A DNA stretch of 64,000 bases from Stomatohabitans albus (lineage in GTDB: Bacteria; Actinomycetota; Nitriliruptoria; Euzebyales; Euzebyaceae): positions 439,790-503,789 of the forward strand of contig NZ_JAYKKE010000001.1 in the NCBI RefSeq assembly GCF_036336025.1, read 5' to 3'. Each line of letters starts with the position of its first letter. The first letter of the stretch is position 1. Both the position numbers and the translations under genes were made by a program. Below, one piece after another: positions 1 through 9,144 of this stretch. Under the pieces are notes generated by a model. It was given only the letters and a program-made list of their open reading frames with translations. It was not told the origin of the DNA and ran no database searches.

Positions 1-1475
1 AAGTCCACTCATAAAGAGTGGAATAACAAGGACGGGTAACACAAATGAGCTCTATTCTTTCCAGCTTCAATGAAGTCCACTCATAAAGAGTGGAATAACA
101 TTATACCTTATCTATCGGTCGATGCAACCAAAACTTGCTTCAATGAAGTCCACTCATAAAGAGTGGAATAACGGGTTGACGGTTTTGCCGCCACCAGGCC
201 GTATCTCAGCTTCAATGAAGTCCACTCATAAAGAGTGGAATAACAAGGACGGGTAACACAAATGAGCTCTATTCTTTCCAGCTTCAATGAAGTCCACTCA
301 TAAAGAGTGGAATAACGACGATCCGGGACGGTTCGTGTTTGCTGAGAAGCCGGCTTCAATGAAGTCCACTCATAAAGAGTGGAATAACAATTACCGGACG
401 TTGGTTCCTGCTGCGGAGTCGATGGCTTCAATGAAGTCCACTCATAAAGAGTGGAATAACTCCTCGGCGTGCCGTGGTGGTGCGAACCCGAGCGCGGCTT
501 CAATGAAGTCCACTCATAAAGAGTGGAATAACCTTGCTCACCTTCATGGCCGGTTGCGACTTGCCCGTTGCTTCAATGAAGTCCACTCATAAAGAGTGGA
601 ATAACAAAGTCTAAAGAAAAGTTGACAGCGACCGATATATAGCTTCAATGAAGTCCACTCATAAAGAGTGGAATAACCATCGGTCTCGTATCGCTCAACC
701 ATGATCTTGTCGACGCTTCAATGAAGTCCACTCATAAAGAGTGGAATAACTGTTCGAGTGGTACGCGAAACGGCCCGCGGGGGTTGCTTCAATGAAGTCC
801 ACTCATAAAGAGTGGAATAACAATTCGGTTCCACAACCCGGCGCATACTCGACACAAGCTTCAATGAAGTCCACTCATAAAGAGTGGAATAACGTGTAAA
901 CCGCAGTGACTTAAAATTGCTTTAGTTTCGCTTCAATGAAGTCCACTCATAAAGAGTGGAATAACGACCTGCAAAACGGGCATATCACCGAGGGTTGGTC
1001 CTGCTTCAATGAAGTCCACTCATAAAGAGTGGAATAACAAAGCATCATGGCCACAACAGTTAGCCGCGAAAAAGGCTTCAATGAAGTCCACTCATAAAGA
1101 GTGGAATAACACGCTGCGTGATAAACCCACCCTGTTCTAGAGGTTACGGCTTCAATGAAGTCCACTCATAAAGAGTGGAATAACCAATGTGCCAGCAAAC
1201 ATCAATGTGAAAGGAAAGGACGCTTCAATGAAGTCCACTCATAAAGAGTGGAATAACGTATACGGCTTTAGTCATGGGTTTCTCGACCGGGGAGCTTCAA
1301 TGAAGTCCACTCATAAAGAGTGGAATAACGCTCGTCACGACCCTTGGCCTCGCGAAATCTGAGCTGGCTTCAATGAAGTCCACTCATAAAGAGTGGAATA
1401 ACCACACTCCGCCAGCCGGTTAGTCGGTTAGTTGGCGTTGCTTCAATGAAGTCCACTCATAAAGAGTGGAATAAC
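1..1475 (-). CRISPR. Type I-G CRISPR array, 21 repeats visible
   Basis: The array has a 36-base repeat: 20 full copies (starts at 64, 137, 209, 281, 353, 425, 497, 570, 642, 715, 786, 858, 930, 1003, 1075, 1149, 1222, 1294, 1367 and 1440) plus a 27-base part copy cut by the left edge. I saw no base change between copies. The repeat holds a CCACTC/GAGTGG inverted repeat around ATAAA. Read on the minus strand it begins GTTATTCC and ends ATTGAAGC, an end typical of the 3' handle of type I repeats, so transcription leftward is inferred. The 20 spacers are 35-38 bases long. The leader side is at 1475, next to cas2, so the spacer at 1403-1439 should be the newest. The spacer at 28-63 is identical to that at 245-280. 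The array continues outside the window. Confidence 0.98.
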
Positions 1476-1638
1476 AGCGCATCGCGATCCTCATGCGCTG
1501 GTTAGAGTCTAGCAGCCTTTTGCGAGCAGCCCACGATACAAGCTAGTAATTCAATCTCTGTAATATTTTCAAGCATCTAGAAACTTCATATACCTAGTGC
1601 GAGCACCCTAGGTATTTTGGAGTAAGCCGCTCCCCTCG
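1476..1638 (-). promoter_or_regulatory. CRISPR leader
   Basis: This is the AT-rich non-coding stretch between the cas2 stop and the first repeat, the usual leader position for an array transcribed in the same direction as cas. A perfect 7-base inverted repeat (AGCGCAT at 1476-1482, ATGCGCT at 1493-1499) touches the first repeat. A possible minus-strand promoter starts with TTGAAA around 1570 and has a weak -10 (TACTAG) about 18 bases on. Orientation is inferred from the repeat end and the cas position. Confidence 0.7.
1590..1615. repeat. Inverted repeat downstream of cas2
   Basis: Perfect 8-base arms, ATACCTAG (1590-1597) and CTAGGTAT (1608-1615), lie 24 bases past the cas2 stop codon. It could form a hairpin in cas2 mRNA or be a protein site in the leader. 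No T-run follows on the minus strand, so it is not a convincing intrinsic terminator. Confidence 0.55.
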
Positions 1639-1935
1639 CTACCAGATAGTGGCACCAACATCAGGCGGCGGATACGCCCGTCCTACCCATTCAATACGAC
1701 GTTCAGGAGTCCTGGAAACATCTCCAAGGTCAATAACTGCAACACTGTCTTCGTTTTGGTTAATCGTGTCTCTGACCATAGAAATTAGCTGCACACGTTC
1801 CATTAAATCTAAGTCGCATATATAAACGGAATACTGCATTCGATACCCATAAGCAATAATCCTTCTTCCCATACGAGCCAAGCGATCAGGGTCCGAAATG
1901 TCATAACAAACGAGATATCGACGTCGTTTCATCAT
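1639..1935 (-). CDS. cas2: CRISPR-associated endonuclease Cas2
   Basis: Cas2 is the small partner of Cas1 in the spacer integration complex. The protein is 98 residues, normal for the family, and begins MMKRRRYLVCYDISDPDRL, the conserved first beta-strand with the family aspartate in CYDISD. The start is the first of two consecutive ATG codons; a longer upstream frame would lie inside cas1. The stop of cas4/cas1 overlaps the ATG by one base (TAATG), with a GAGGT Shine-Dalgarno just upstream, which points to translational coupling. It is the last gene of the cas operon and is followed by the leader and array. Confidence 0.96.
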   Translation of the reverse strand: MMKRRRYLVCYDISDPDRLARMGRRIIAYGYRMQYSVYICDLDLMERVQLISMVRDTINQNEDSVAVIDLGDVSRTPERRIEWVGRAYPPPDVGATIW

Positions 1936-3569
1936 TACCTCGTGGTAAACGCCACGTACTTGGCAATGTCTTCCATCATCACCCCAGCCAGCAACCGGCA
2001 CTGTAAGCGCAGTGCTCTCCTGTACTCAGTCCGGTACTTAAAAACTGGGTGAATGATTGTTTCATCAAGACGACGTTCATATGCGCGCAACAAATCTTTT
2101 TTCATACCAGGTTTCATGATGCAGCCGTCACCTCGGTATTGAAACTTGTCAGGTGTGGCCACGCCAGTGTTGACAAGCTTGACGACCGTGGAGTCAACCA
2201 CTAACGGCCTGAATTCTTCCATCATGTCTAGTGCCAATGCAGCCCGATTAAACCTTGGTTCGTGCAGTAACCCCTGATAAGGGTCGAATCCAACGCTGAG
2301 CAATGAAACTGTCATCTCTTTAGCAAGCGCTGCATACAAGAACGACAACATTGCATTCACAGGGTCTGTTGGCGGTCGTTTATTGCGCCCTTCTAATGTG
2401 AAACCCATCTCAGCTTTAAGCATGGCATCGAAAGCTGAGAAATAGGCTTTAGCAGCAATGCCTTCAACACCAAGGAGTGACTGCTTATCTTTGCAGCGTT
2501 TAACTCTTGCCAACGCTCGGGTCAGTTCTGTCAGTGTGGGTTCTACATCAATCTTGGCGTTTCTTCGAAGAAGCGTTCGGCAGTTCGCAATCTTGCCCGC
2601 AATCATTGTTTTTGCATAATCCAACGCACCAGTGATTGATGCCAACACCTGACGACGACGCAAGTCAACATTTCCACTCATCGCCCCAGACGCGTACCCT
2701 TTAAACCACCCGCCACTTGAAAACCATAAGATCGGGATGTTCCGCTCAAGACACGCCCCAATAAGTGTTGAGCTAACTTCAATGCGTCCATACAAATTAA
2801 TTTCACTCACATCAAGAAGACGCACCTTTTCTTGGGTGACACGATCCTCCCTCAGCTCTACAACACCATTTGAAAGACCAATATACGTACCCTGTGTGGT
2901 TATATAAAGTGCTCGTGAAGCTGGATCAGTTGCAACCATCCGCCGAGGGGGTTGAGCACTCTTTCCATCGAGGGCATTTGTCTCATCAGGAATACACATT
3001 TCTACAAGCGAGCAACGCCGACACTTTGGACTATCAATCAAGGGTTTAGGAATCTTGTGAGACGCAGCAACCTTTTTCAAGTCTGCAACTTGGGCTAAAG
3101 CCCAATCGATTGCTTCTTTTGTTATTGGCACACTAACACGCCGCTTAACCTTGTCATACCAAACATAGGCAGTTGAACATTTATGTCCTGCTTCTCTTAA
3201 TAACAAGGCCTGGATGAGGACCTGAACCTTATCTTTAAGCCAAACTGGGTCATCACCTAGCTGTGGAGCACCACGTTTAAACTCAATAGGGATCGAAAAT
3301 GAACCATCACCTTCAAGCACATCAAGCTTGGCCACCAGACCTAATTCTGGCGAGGATAACTGCACTGAGGTTGCTTTAAATGGCTTTTCTTCGCTTGTAG
3401 CAGGAACCGAACCCTTCACAGCGTTGACCTTACGGTGAAGGGCAGTTCCCTCAGCTACCTCGTGATTCTCTTGAAACTGTCCCAGAACCCATTCTAAATA
3501 GAAAGAACGTTTGCAATAGACAAACTCACTGACCATTCGAGCTGGAACAAGGTCTGGGACAGGGTTCAT
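1935..3569 (-). CDS. cas4-cas1: Cas4-Cas1 fusion, spacer acquisition
   Basis: This 544-residue protein joins Cas4 and Cas1, an arrangement characteristic of type I-G. The Cas4 part (about 1-200) has the four iron-sulphur cysteines (Cys19, Cys183, Cys186, Cys192), His45 of the RecB-like motif I, and the nuclease residues Asp83 and Glu96-x-Lys98. The Cas1 part (about 218-540) has the likely metal ligands Glu369 (in LGVEG), His436 (in GLLHEPRF) and Glu451 (in DMMEEFRP), plus the RPPTDPVNAMLSF segment seen in Cas1. Cas4 trims prespacers and checks the PAM; Cas1 with Cas2 integrates them. It starts four bases past the csb3 stop and overlaps cas2 by one base, so it is part of one operon. Confidence 0.97.
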   Translation of the reverse strand: MNPVPDLVPARMVSEFVYCKRSFYLEWVLGQFQENHEVAEGTALHRKVNAVKGSVPATSEEKPFKATSVQLSSPELGLVAKLDVLEGDGSFSIPIEFKRGAPQLGDDPVWLKDKVQVLIQALLLREAGHKCSTAYVWYDKVKRRVSVPITKEAIDWALAQVADLKKVAASHKIPKPLIDSPKCRRCSLVEMCIPDETNALDGKSAQPPRRMVATDPASRALYITTQGTYIGLSNGVVELREDRVTQEKVRLLDVSEINLYGRIEVSSTLIGACLERNIPILWFSSGGWFKGYASGAMSGNVDLRRRQVLASITGALDYAKTMIAGKIANCRTLLRRNAKIDVEPTLTELTRALARVKRCKDKQSLLGVEGIAAKAYFSAFDAMLKAEMGFTLEGRNKRPPTDPVNAMLSFLYAALAKEMTVSLLSVGFDPYQGLLHEPRFNRAALALDMMEEFRPLVVDSTVVKLVNTGVATPDKFQYRGDGCIMKPGMKKDLLRAYERRLDETIIHPVFKYRTEYRRALRLQCRLLAGVMMEDIAKYVAFTTR

Positions 3570-3572
3570 CAG

Positions 3573-4442
3573 CTACTCCGACCAAACCAACTTTGGTGGA
3601 CACATCCGTCCATATCCTTGACCAACTCGTAGGATTTGAGATTGATACACGAAGAAAACACCTTTCGGTGGAACCCAGTCCACCGAATCTAAACGCTGTT
3701 TGCGCGGCATAAACTGCATAAGTGCAGTAATACTTTTTGCCCCTAGGGGGCCTTTCCACATTGGCCATGCCCATGAGGCATTTCCCGCGGTTCCGCTACC
3801 GCCAGGTGTTAGAACCCGCTTGTTGCTACCGAATACCGGCAGCAGTGCTAACCCTCGGAATGCCAGCCAGTCGGCACCTGGTATCGTGGACTTTTTGGTA
3901 TCAGATGGATTTGTTGCAGTTAACGCGTAATAACGATCATCACGAGGATCCCACATCAATGTTTGATATCCCGTAGCTGAGTATCGCCATGGCCCAAAGA
4001 GGCTTTCGTCCATTAAGTCTTTACTTAATGACTGCCCTACACCATTAACAATCGTCAGAAACTTTTGAGAACCAGATGTGAAATACAGGTCTGTTGGCTT
4101 AGAGAGGCCTTTCCCGTCAACTGTAATATCGGTGATAAACGAAGACCGGATTCCATGCTCTTCAGAAATACAGGTAAAAAGAAAGTCTAGTTTTTCTTCT
4201 TCCGTAAATCGTATGTCTGAATACTCGAATAATGGCCATTCCAAGACACGATCACGATCTTCTAAAAGTAGAGGAATGAGTTCGTCTTTCGCTACAGTGC
4301 TATGTAGTACCGCCGTAGGTTCAGAGTCCTCCGTCCAAGAAATCTTTGCGTTGTAATTCCGAAGAGCCTCACAAACTCCAAGTGCGGCGAGAAATGCCAT
4401 CGGGTTATTACCGTGCAGGCCCCCTAGCTCAATCGTATTCAT
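3573..4442 (-). CDS. csb3: Type I-G Cascade subunit Csb3 (Cas8-like, GSU0052 family)
   Basis: This 289-residue protein lies between cas3 and cas4/cas1, where type I-G loci carry their Cas8-like subunit. Its start MNTIELGGLHGNNPMAFLAALGV and its size fit the Csb3/GSU0052 family better than the much longer Csx17 used by other I-G loci. It probably serves as the large or PAM-sensing subunit of the effector complex; that role is inferred from family position. I chose ATG at 4442 because AGAAGG lies eight bases upstream; a GTG at 4451 overlapping the cas3 stop would add three residues. No catalytic motif is visible. Confidence 0.8.
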   Translation of the reverse strand: MNTIELGGLHGNNPMAFLAALGVCEALRNYNAKISWTEDSEPTAVLHSTVAKDELIPLLLEDRDRVLEWPLFEYSDIRFTEEEKLDFLFTCISEEHGIRSSFITDITVDGKGLSKPTDLYFTSGSQKFLTIVNGVGQSLSKDLMDESLFGPWRYSATGYQTLMWDPRDDRYYALTATNPSDTKKSTIPGADWLAFRGLALLPVFGSNKRVLTPGGSGTAGNASWAWPMWKGPLGAKSITALMQFMPRKQRLDSVDWVPPKGVFFVYQSQILRVGQGYGRMCPPKLVWSE

Positions 4443-4447
4443 CCCAA

Positions 4448-7400
4448 TCACCTTCTTTTAGTTCCAGATCGGACTGCCGATTGGCGGGCACTTTCATGGT
4501 GGTCAGCCAGGCGAAGCACTGCCTCTAACCAAGCAAGCCCATACCATCCAAACCGTTCCGTCATTGCCCAGAAACGATCAGTTACCCCTGAACTCACCGC
4601 GTCTAATCCATGCGCACTCGATGCCTCCATGTCATAGCCTTCACGCGAGACATGCACGTCAACCGGCTTTGGGTCGTCCTGCCGTGGTGGAATCGATCGA
4701 CAATACCCATGGTGTGTAGCTACAAGGTGTTTAACTAGGTCTGCATCTGGACGAGTTTCAAAGCTCTGTGCATGCTCAAGGAGCGCCAAACTCATGAGCT
4801 CATGGCGGGTACCTCGAACATACCCAGACTGTTCATAAATAGCGGCAATTTGGGCACCTGATTTTGGCGTCTCGACCGATTTAGCCAGCACACCATCAGC
4901 AGCCATTGCAGCCGCAATCACATCCCCTCCGTATAGCACCGTTTGGAAGCGACTATCGGCTTTGCCAATATCGTGAAACGACCCTGCCAACCGAAGGGAC
5001 TCGGCAAGTGATTCAATCCCTAGCGAATGGGCGTATCGTTCAGCCATAGCAGCAACATCATCACTATGTTCGTTAAGGCTAAGTGGTACACCAATCAGAC
5101 TTGAAGCAGCGTCAGAACCATCCGTTTCAAAGACATACCCGCCTTTTTGGTCTTGAGTAGTTAAGGGCTTACCAACAGCCACATAGAACGTGCCTGTTTT
5201 GCCGTCAACGAACTCTTGAGGCACGAGGTCCACCAGTTCCACGCTGGAGTTGATGGTGTAATACGTACCTTCCGGGGCTTCAGATTGATTCCAACGCTCC
5301 AGCAAACGTTGTAATGCCACTAGCGCACCCTCTTTTTCAGCCTTCGAGATACGAGCATTATCCGATGACGCAGAGGGTGGCTTGATTGATGTTGGATACC
5401 CGAAACGTTCATGGAATCGAATTGTTGGTGCTACACCCGGGTAATCCTTAGCCCGTTGGAATTGGGCTATCTCACCAAGGTCAGTGACCGTATCAGTAGA
5501 AGTCGGGTCCCAGTTGCCTTCCGAAATACCACCCCATTCCAGAGGCACAATGACGACATCACCGTTGCGGACATCTTTAATAGGAATCCATTCTGAATCA
5601 ACACCCCTCCACCGCAGCACCCAAACGACATGATGAGGCATCTGATCGCCCTCATCTTTCGCGTCAAAACGGTCAACATCGGCTACATCGATAAGTTGAG
5701 GTTCGTATGGATGTTCAGCTTGAAGGTTTGTTCTGTTCCGAGAACTGGCCCAGAACCTAAATGCCGGTATTGGCAGTGCGATTGCTTCACTTGAACGAGG
5801 TGGACAGGCCAACAATTGGTCAATCAGTGCCTCAAGCTGGTCAGTTCGCAACCATTCTAACGGTTGCCCATCATCGGTACGTCCTTTCCCTGGGCTGGCG
5901 TATCGAAGCGGGATTTCTCCACGCCAAATGACCGTTACTTCTGGGCGTGGTTCCTGAACGCCGTGCAAATGATAGGCAACCTCCGGTTGTGTGGCCGGTT
6001 CAGGGAATGTTTGGCTCAATGCATCAATATGACTTGGAGACAGTCGCGTCGTTTGAACATCAGGCGCTGAACAAACTAAACGCTCCTCAGGAGTACCGAG
6101 TTCTTGAGAAGCTGGCCCCATGTCAAACTGGTCTTTGCCATGAAGGCCTTCAAGCAGGTTCCAAGTTTTAGCCAGCGTTAGACCATATACCGGATCAACG
6201 TTCTTTTCGGATGTCTGCTTTTTATGCGCAACAATGAGAATCTCAGCTGGATTGCCACGCGCACTTAACTCACCCCGGCGATCAACACGACCAGCGCGCT
6301 GAATGAGTGCATCCATCGATGCAATCTCGGTGACCATCCCGTCAAAGTCGAGATCGGCGCCAGCTTCAATCGTTTGCGTAGAAACCACATACACACGCCG
6401 ATCCATCTCATTACGGTCACGCCCCGCACCGGCTATCTCCTTGATGTGCGCCCAAATGGTTTCTCGATCAAGCGGCCGCATACGCCCTGTAAGCGTAATA
6501 ACATCGGCATTGGGTTCGTTTGTCTTGATCTCTTGGCCTAGACGGACTGCCGTTTCCACGCGATTAACAATGACACCAATAACATTACCCGAAATCCGTT
6601 TAGCTTCGGCGGGAATACGTGCGATTAATGCCTCTTCGGGGCGTTTTGCCCCTTGGAGTGCGAGCAACTTTAAAGATGCATATTTGACCGCTCGGACTCG
6701 ATCCTTGAGCCTTGGGCAAGATTCAATATCTTCCATTTCTTCAAGTTTGAAAGAAGACTGTGCCTCAAGGTCAACTGGGGTAGCCGACATTTGTACGATG
6801 CCGTTACGAATAGGTAAACCATCTTTGATGCAGGCATTTTGCATAGCTTTCAATTCGCCAAGCATCTTCGCAAAAGGCTTACTCAAGTGCACCTCGTCAA
6901 GCAGCCACAAACAGTCATTGCCCAATAAGCCCGCATGAATAGGGCGCATTTTGGGGCTAACCCCATACCCGCGGAAAAGCACTCTGGAACCTACTTGGTC
7001 GACCGTGCTGATAAGTACGGCAGGGATATCAGGTTGACTCGCCCACGTATCATCCAATGGGATACCGCCACGAAGCTCCGCTACTTCAAGCGGCACCCGA
7101 TTGGGGGAAGCATTCGCCATCCGCGAACGAAGAGCCTCAGCCACTCGGCGTTGGATATCATCCGATGGGTTTAACAGCGCATTTTGAAGTGCCTTGACGT
7201 GACCCATCGTTTGACTCACAATTGCACGACGATCAACCACATACACAATCCGCCGGGGTGCCTGATGCATATCGGCCGCTTGGGTATAAAGCGCAATGTC
7301 AATGGCGCTCGTTTTCCCCGATCCAGTCGGCAGGTCCAACACCATTGGCCACCCTGCATTTATCCCAGGATGCTCTCTTTGGTTTTGAAGGATCTGCTCA

Positions 7401-7486
7401 ACAAGACGCTGTTGCCAAGGGTATGGCTCAAATCCGTGGATCGACTGGAACCACATAGCAAAGTCCTGCCCTGAAAACTGTGTCAT
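4448..7486 (-). CDS. cas3: Cas3 helicase-nuclease, HD domain at C-terminus
   Basis: Cas3 unwinds and cuts the target strand after Cascade binding. The 1012-residue protein has an SF2 helicase first: Walker A DLPTGSGKT at 51-59, DEVH box at 197-200, and a late motif SMDALIQRAGRVDRRG. The HD nuclease follows at the C-terminal end, with FHDIGKAD near 837-844 and a second histidine pair in ATHHG about 80 residues on. Helicase-then-HD order is the reverse of most Cas3 proteins and is known for type I-G. The start is ATG 7486, which overlaps the csb2 stop as ATGA and follows GGAGG by seven bases. Confidence 0.97.
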   Translation of the reverse strand: MTQFSGQDFAMWFQSIHGFEPYPWQQRLVEQILQNQREHPGINAGWPMVLDLPTGSGKTSAIDIALYTQAADMHQAPRRIVYVVDRRAIVSQTMGHVKALQNALLNPSDDIQRRVAEALRSRMANASPNRVPLEVAELRGGIPLDDTWASQPDIPAVLISTVDQVGSRVLFRGYGVSPKMRPIHAGLLGNDCLWLLDEVHLSKPFAKMLGELKAMQNACIKDGLPIRNGIVQMSATPVDLEAQSSFKLEEMEDIESCPRLKDRVRAVKYASLKLLALQGAKRPEEALIARIPAEAKRISGNVIGVIVNRVETAVRLGQEIKTNEPNADVITLTGRMRPLDRETIWAHIKEIAGAGRDRNEMDRRVYVVSTQTIEAGADLDFDGMVTEIASMDALIQRAGRVDRRGELSARGNPAEILIVAHKKQTSEKNVDPVYGLTLAKTWNLLEGLHGKDQFDMGPASQELGTPEERLVCSAPDVQTTRLSPSHIDALSQTFPEPATQPEVAYHLHGVQEPRPEVTVIWRGEIPLRYASPGKGRTDDGQPLEWLRTDQLEALIDQLLACPPRSSEAIALPIPAFRFWASSRNRTNLQAEHPYEPQLIDVADVDRFDAKDEGDQMPHHVVWVLRWRGVDSEWIPIKDVRNGDVVIVPLEWGGISEGNWDPTSTDTVTDLGEIAQFQRAKDYPGVAPTIRFHERFGYPTSIKPPSASSDNARISKAEKEGALVALQRLLERWNQSEAPEGTYYTINSSVELVDLVPQEFVDGKTGTFYVAVGKPLTTQDQKGGYVFETDGSDAASSLIGVPLSLNEHSDDVAAMAERYAHSLGIESLAESLRLAGSFHDIGKADSRFQTVLYGGDVIAAAMAADGVLAKSVETPKSGAQIAAIYEQSGYVRGTRHELMSLALLEHAQSFETRPDADLVKHLVATHHGYCRSIPPRQDDPKPVDVHVSREGYDMEASSAHGLDAVSSGVTDRFWAMTERFGWYGLAWLEAVLRLADHHESARQSAVRSGTKRR

Positions 7487-9144
7487 CGTCCTACCTCCGG
7501 AGCACACAATCCCATACCAAAGAAGCGCCCAGCACCAAGCACAAGAGGGCCTTGTACAGGTTCTTTAAATTGAATTCGTGCATGAATAAGAAACCGCCGG
7601 CGCCCACCGATTTCAATAGGGTCAAACCGTTTGCAGTCATAACTTTCACTGAAAAATGGTTGGCGTTGAACCTGAACTGAAACTGGCTCAGGTAACCCCT
7701 GATCTCGGCAAGCTCGCACAATGGAATCAATAGCCTTCGTTGCCGCAGCATCGTGTTTGCTTGCACTCGCATGACCAAAGTGTTTGGGGTTTCGATCAAG
7801 CACAATGGGGGTAGTCGTTACCCATATCGATGATGGTTTGCGCCAGGTATCCAGTTGTAGTGTTTTTACCCGTGACGTGGGATTGCGCTTGAAAACCGTT
7901 CTATCGCCGCCCGAGGAAAACAATCTCACGGTTCCCAGTTCTTGACTGTCATCATTTGCTTGTTCCCAGGCACCAATTGCTTGATACACATTGAGTCGAT
8001 CTTGTTGATCGTCTGGTTCTGGAAGTATTAACACAACGCCCATGCCAGCCCCTGTTGCATGGCGGAACTGCACGAATGCGGGAGCGATGATTTTGATGTG
8101 CGGTTTGCTTGTTGGGGAGCCATCTGCTTCGTGCCCTGAGAGGTACGGGGACCGTGGATTAGGGGCGTGAGCTAACAGTGCATTTCGAAATGCCCGACAT
8201 ACATCCCAAGTCTTTTTAACAGAAAAACGCTTTCCCTCAACATATTCAAACGCCATCCACTCCCCAGCTTCAGTTGAAACGGCAGGGGTGAGCAGGTTGG
8301 GTTCACCGTGGTAATAAGCGGTTAGTGTGTGGGGCATGATACGTGGGTCAACATCATTAAATTGAGAAGTCGCATCGTCCCGCTGCGTAGCATGGATAGA
8401 CCGAAGTACGAATGCTTGTTCCAGCCGCTCTAGCTGCCCAGCTTCAAATGTCCGAAGCACATGCCCGCCCTGTTTATCAGGAACCCAGTTGGGGGTTTGT
8501 GCACACTGACCAATAGAGACCGCAACAAAACTTGATGAATGGCCAAGCCGAGTTACCCGGGCCAACACTTGGTTTAGTGCCCCTTGGTACTGCAGCACAT
8601 CATGTTCCTCAACCCCATCCCAAATAAACCACTGCACCGGTTCTTTGGGGGTAACCGACGGATAATTCCGTGCCTGCTTGTTGCGTTCTTCAGGAAGCAG
8701 GTCAACTTTGGGATTCTTGCCAATCTTCTCATCCCATGCAATAAGCTTGGTTACGTCACGTGCTGCTCCAATTTTCTTGAGTGCTGATGCCTTCTTAGCC
8801 CCAGTTGTGGCCATGGCTAACGCTTGTGTAGCATCGCCAATTTTGTTGTACTTCGTGACCAGTTGGGAAGCACTCATCACCGTCGCATCATTCGTTGGTA
8901 CAAAGTGAGTTACGACAGCTCGTGCGCTGGCCTCGGAGGCAACAATCTTGGGCGCACCCAGTGTGGATAGCCAACGGAGAGCCTCTGCTTCAGCCAGATT
9001 TACCTCGTCATCGTCATGAAGGGCTGCTACACAGGCACTGAATAAACGGCTGGGATGGGCTGGCCACTCGTGGCCGGTACGGTTAAAGGCATCAGTTGCG
9101 ATATAGCGCCGAGTCAGGAAATCGACGCGGATGCCGAAACGCAT
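7483..9144 (-). CDS. csb2: Type I-G Cascade subunit Csb2 (Cas5-Cas6, GSU0054 family)
   Basis: Csb2 proteins combine a Cas5-like N-terminal part with a Cas6-like C-terminal part and process the pre-crRNA. This one is 553 residues. The N-terminus shows the family signature region (HEWPAHPSRLFSACVAAL, about 25-42). The end carries a glycine-rich loop, GPLVLGAGRFFGMGLC, like that of Cas6 proteins. A basic stretch with WVTTTPIVLDR near residue 445 is also family-like. The ATG overlaps the csb1 stop by one base and the TGA overlaps the cas3 start, so expression is coupled. The catalytic residue for crRNA cleavage cannot be named from sequence alone. Confidence 0.93.
   Translation of the reverse strand: MRFGIRVDFLTRRYIATDAFNRTGHEWPAHPSRLFSACVAALHDDDEVNLAEAEALRWLSTLGAPKIVASEASARAVVTHFVPTNDATVMSASQLVTKYNKIGDATQALAMATTGAKKASALKKIGAARDVTKLIAWDEKIGKNPKVDLLPEERNKQARNYPSVTPKEPVQWFIWDGVEEHDVLQYQGALNQVLARVTRLGHSSSFVAVSIGQCAQTPNWVPDKQGGHVLRTFEAGQLERLEQAFVLRSIHATQRDDATSQFNDVDPRIMPHTLTAYYHGEPNLLTPAVSTEAGEWMAFEYVEGKRFSVKKTWDVCRAFRNALLAHAPNPRSPYLSGHEADGSPTSKPHIKIIAPAFVQFRHATGAGMGVVLILPEPDDQQDRLNVYQAIGAWEQANDDSQELGTVRLFSSGGDRTVFKRNPTSRVKTLQLDTWRKPSSIWVTTTPIVLDRNPKHFGHASASKHDAAATKAIDSIVRACRDQGLPEPVSVQVQRQPFFSESYDCKRFDPIEIGGRRRFLIHARIQFKEPVQGPLVLGAGRFFGMGLCAPEVGR

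Noticed and set aside
108-592. Open frames on both strands through the CRISPR array
   Set aside because: Their sequence is the repeat translated over and over, with spacers between; these are by-products of the array and not genes. The same holds for the frame at 947-1165.
1936-2000. Upstream extension of cas2 to 2001
   Set aside because: The extra 22 residues lie inside cas1 and lack family resemblance; the double ATG with GAGGT upstream is the better start.
6303-6938. 211-residue frame opposite cas3
   Set aside because: It lies wholly inside cas3 on the other strand and has no family resemblance, while the cas3 reading shows all helicase motifs.
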